DNA of 64,000 nucleotides from Oscheius tipulae (lineage: Eukaryota > Nematoda > Chromadorea > Rhabditida > Rhabditidae), in assembly GCA_037178975.1 (NCBI GenBank), contig JASJZH010000005.1, forward strand, positions 8,270,501 to 8,334,500, given 5' to 3'. The translations under genes and the position numbers were made by a program. Below the pieces are notes generated by a model. It made no database searches. It was not told the origin of the DNA and saw only the letters and a list, made by a program, of their open reading frames with translations. Shown here one piece after another: positions 58,449 through 64,000 of the stretch (its first letter is position 1; each line of letters begins with the position of its first letter).

Positions 58449-59191
58449 AATTCCCTGAAAACTAAATTTTTGTGGAAAAGTGGAGAAAAGGAAGAAAACA
58501 AGGGCAAAAATCAGGTTTAGCAGTTTACCAGAAGGAATCACGAGAAGTGCGCCAACAAAACGGGTGAACACCAAGTTAGCGCCAAGTGAACAAAACTCAC
58601 TGCTGCACTTTTTTCTGATCGTTCTTCGAGCGTTCTCTTGATGTTTTTGAGACAATATGAGGGTGGCCAAGGGACTGTCATGAAATGGTTGGCACTTTGA
58701 AAACAGCTACTACTTATGTAAAACGAGTGTAAATAGGAGATTTTCTTCTCTGATGGGCATAGACAACTTATTTCTGTCTATTCGAGATCCCTGTATCGAG
58801 CTAAAAAATTTTACATGCTGATTAAAATTGAAGTGTTAGGTTCAAGCATCAAAAGTGAATAGGAAACCGCCGATGTCCACTCAAAGAACTTATATAAGAG
58901 CAACGCTGATCAAAACCTTTGGTAATAGTTCGGCAGGCGTCCCCCTCATTCAAACGTGTTCTCGCGCGCATTTTTCAATTCGGCGGGATTAAAAGTTCGC
59001 CAGCCAACTTACTACAAAACTAAAAGTACTGAAGCCTTGTAAACAAAACTATGCCGTGCACTCTCTCTCTCTAAAAAAGCTTCATGAAACATGTGAAAAT
59101 TTATAAAAAGAGATGGGTTCAAAGCTGGCATATTAAACAGTGAGAAGTGAAACAACGAGCAAAATTGAAATAAAAACGAGCAAATTCATTA
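58449..59191. other. Intergenic region between U2SURP and SDHA
   Basis: No gene is seen. It holds the SDHA 5' flank with TTTTCAG just before its ATG. A TATATAAG at about 58892 on the plus strand leads to no gene. The U2SURP stop lies at the right edge. Confidence 0.5.
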
Positions 59192-63857
<4,666 letters not shown>

Positions 63858-64000
63858 CTGAAATCAGGTGCTATTCGAAAGTTTAAGCAATGATGTGGTT
63901 CTGTTAGTACTCTCAGACAAAAAAATGACATGTTCGACATAAAATACTGTCTCTGTCAACCGACTAAACTGGGTTGTGGATAGGTTCACTGACATGAAAA

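Overview
The window is animal genomic DNA and most likely comes from a nematode. The best evidence is a neuropeptide gene (38008-41092) whose exons encode two peptides ending KFIRF-Gly; one of them (AGAKFIRFG) matches a C. elegans FLP-5 peptide as I recall it. Supporting signs are very short introns (mostly 35-45 nt), a 3' splice-site-like sequence 2-25 nt before several start codons (as expected for spliced-leader trans-splicing), and head-to-tail gene clusters with 240-750 bp gaps. I cannot name the species.

Left part, plus and minus genes mixed: an unrecognised secreted protein (minus, 1273-2992); a LIM-homeobox factor of the Lhx3/4 (ceh-14) class (plus, 5130-9897); an unrecognised single-pass membrane protein (minus, 10259-11664); a gene-poor stretch (11.7-15.1 kb); an arginine kinase pseudogene (minus, 15470-20191) with a 3.1-kb RTE-like retrotransposon in one intron and an inverted duplicate exon beside it; another gene-poor stretch (20.2-22.6 kb). 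Then come three plus genes in a row: a C2-RasGAP-PH protein of the RASA2/RASA3 class (22591-29952), a FAM8A1/RDD membrane protein (31252-34301), and an ACOT8-like acyl-CoA thioesterase (34541-35875). The FAM8A1 intron holds a Tc1-derived miniature transposon and a nested antisense gene.

Right part: the FLP-5 gene, a partial unknown plus gene (42540-43051), then a minus-strand cluster read right to left: U2SURP (partial, 63857-59192), SDHA (58448-53454), a ZDHHC17/HIP14 palmitoyltransferase (53194-47229) and RPAP2 (46932-43008). Their spacing and the acceptor-like sites before three of the ATGs suggest an operon. Intron 5 of the palmitoyltransferase holds two plus-strand genes. One is a small secreted protein; the other is an N-acetylmuramoyl-L-alanine amidase of bacterial AmiD type with all catalytic residues, now carrying introns. 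It is the strongest candidate for a horizontally acquired gene.

Repeats are abundant: more than twenty tRNA-like (SINE-like) units on both strands, hairpin families around TTCTGCAAAGTTGTAG and TTGGTGCGCAC, and GACAGA/TCTGTC tracts that are common up to about 40 kb and nearly absent beyond. All exon joins below were chosen by hand from reading frame, phase and splice consensus. Where all exons are listed, the summed length is a multiple of three.
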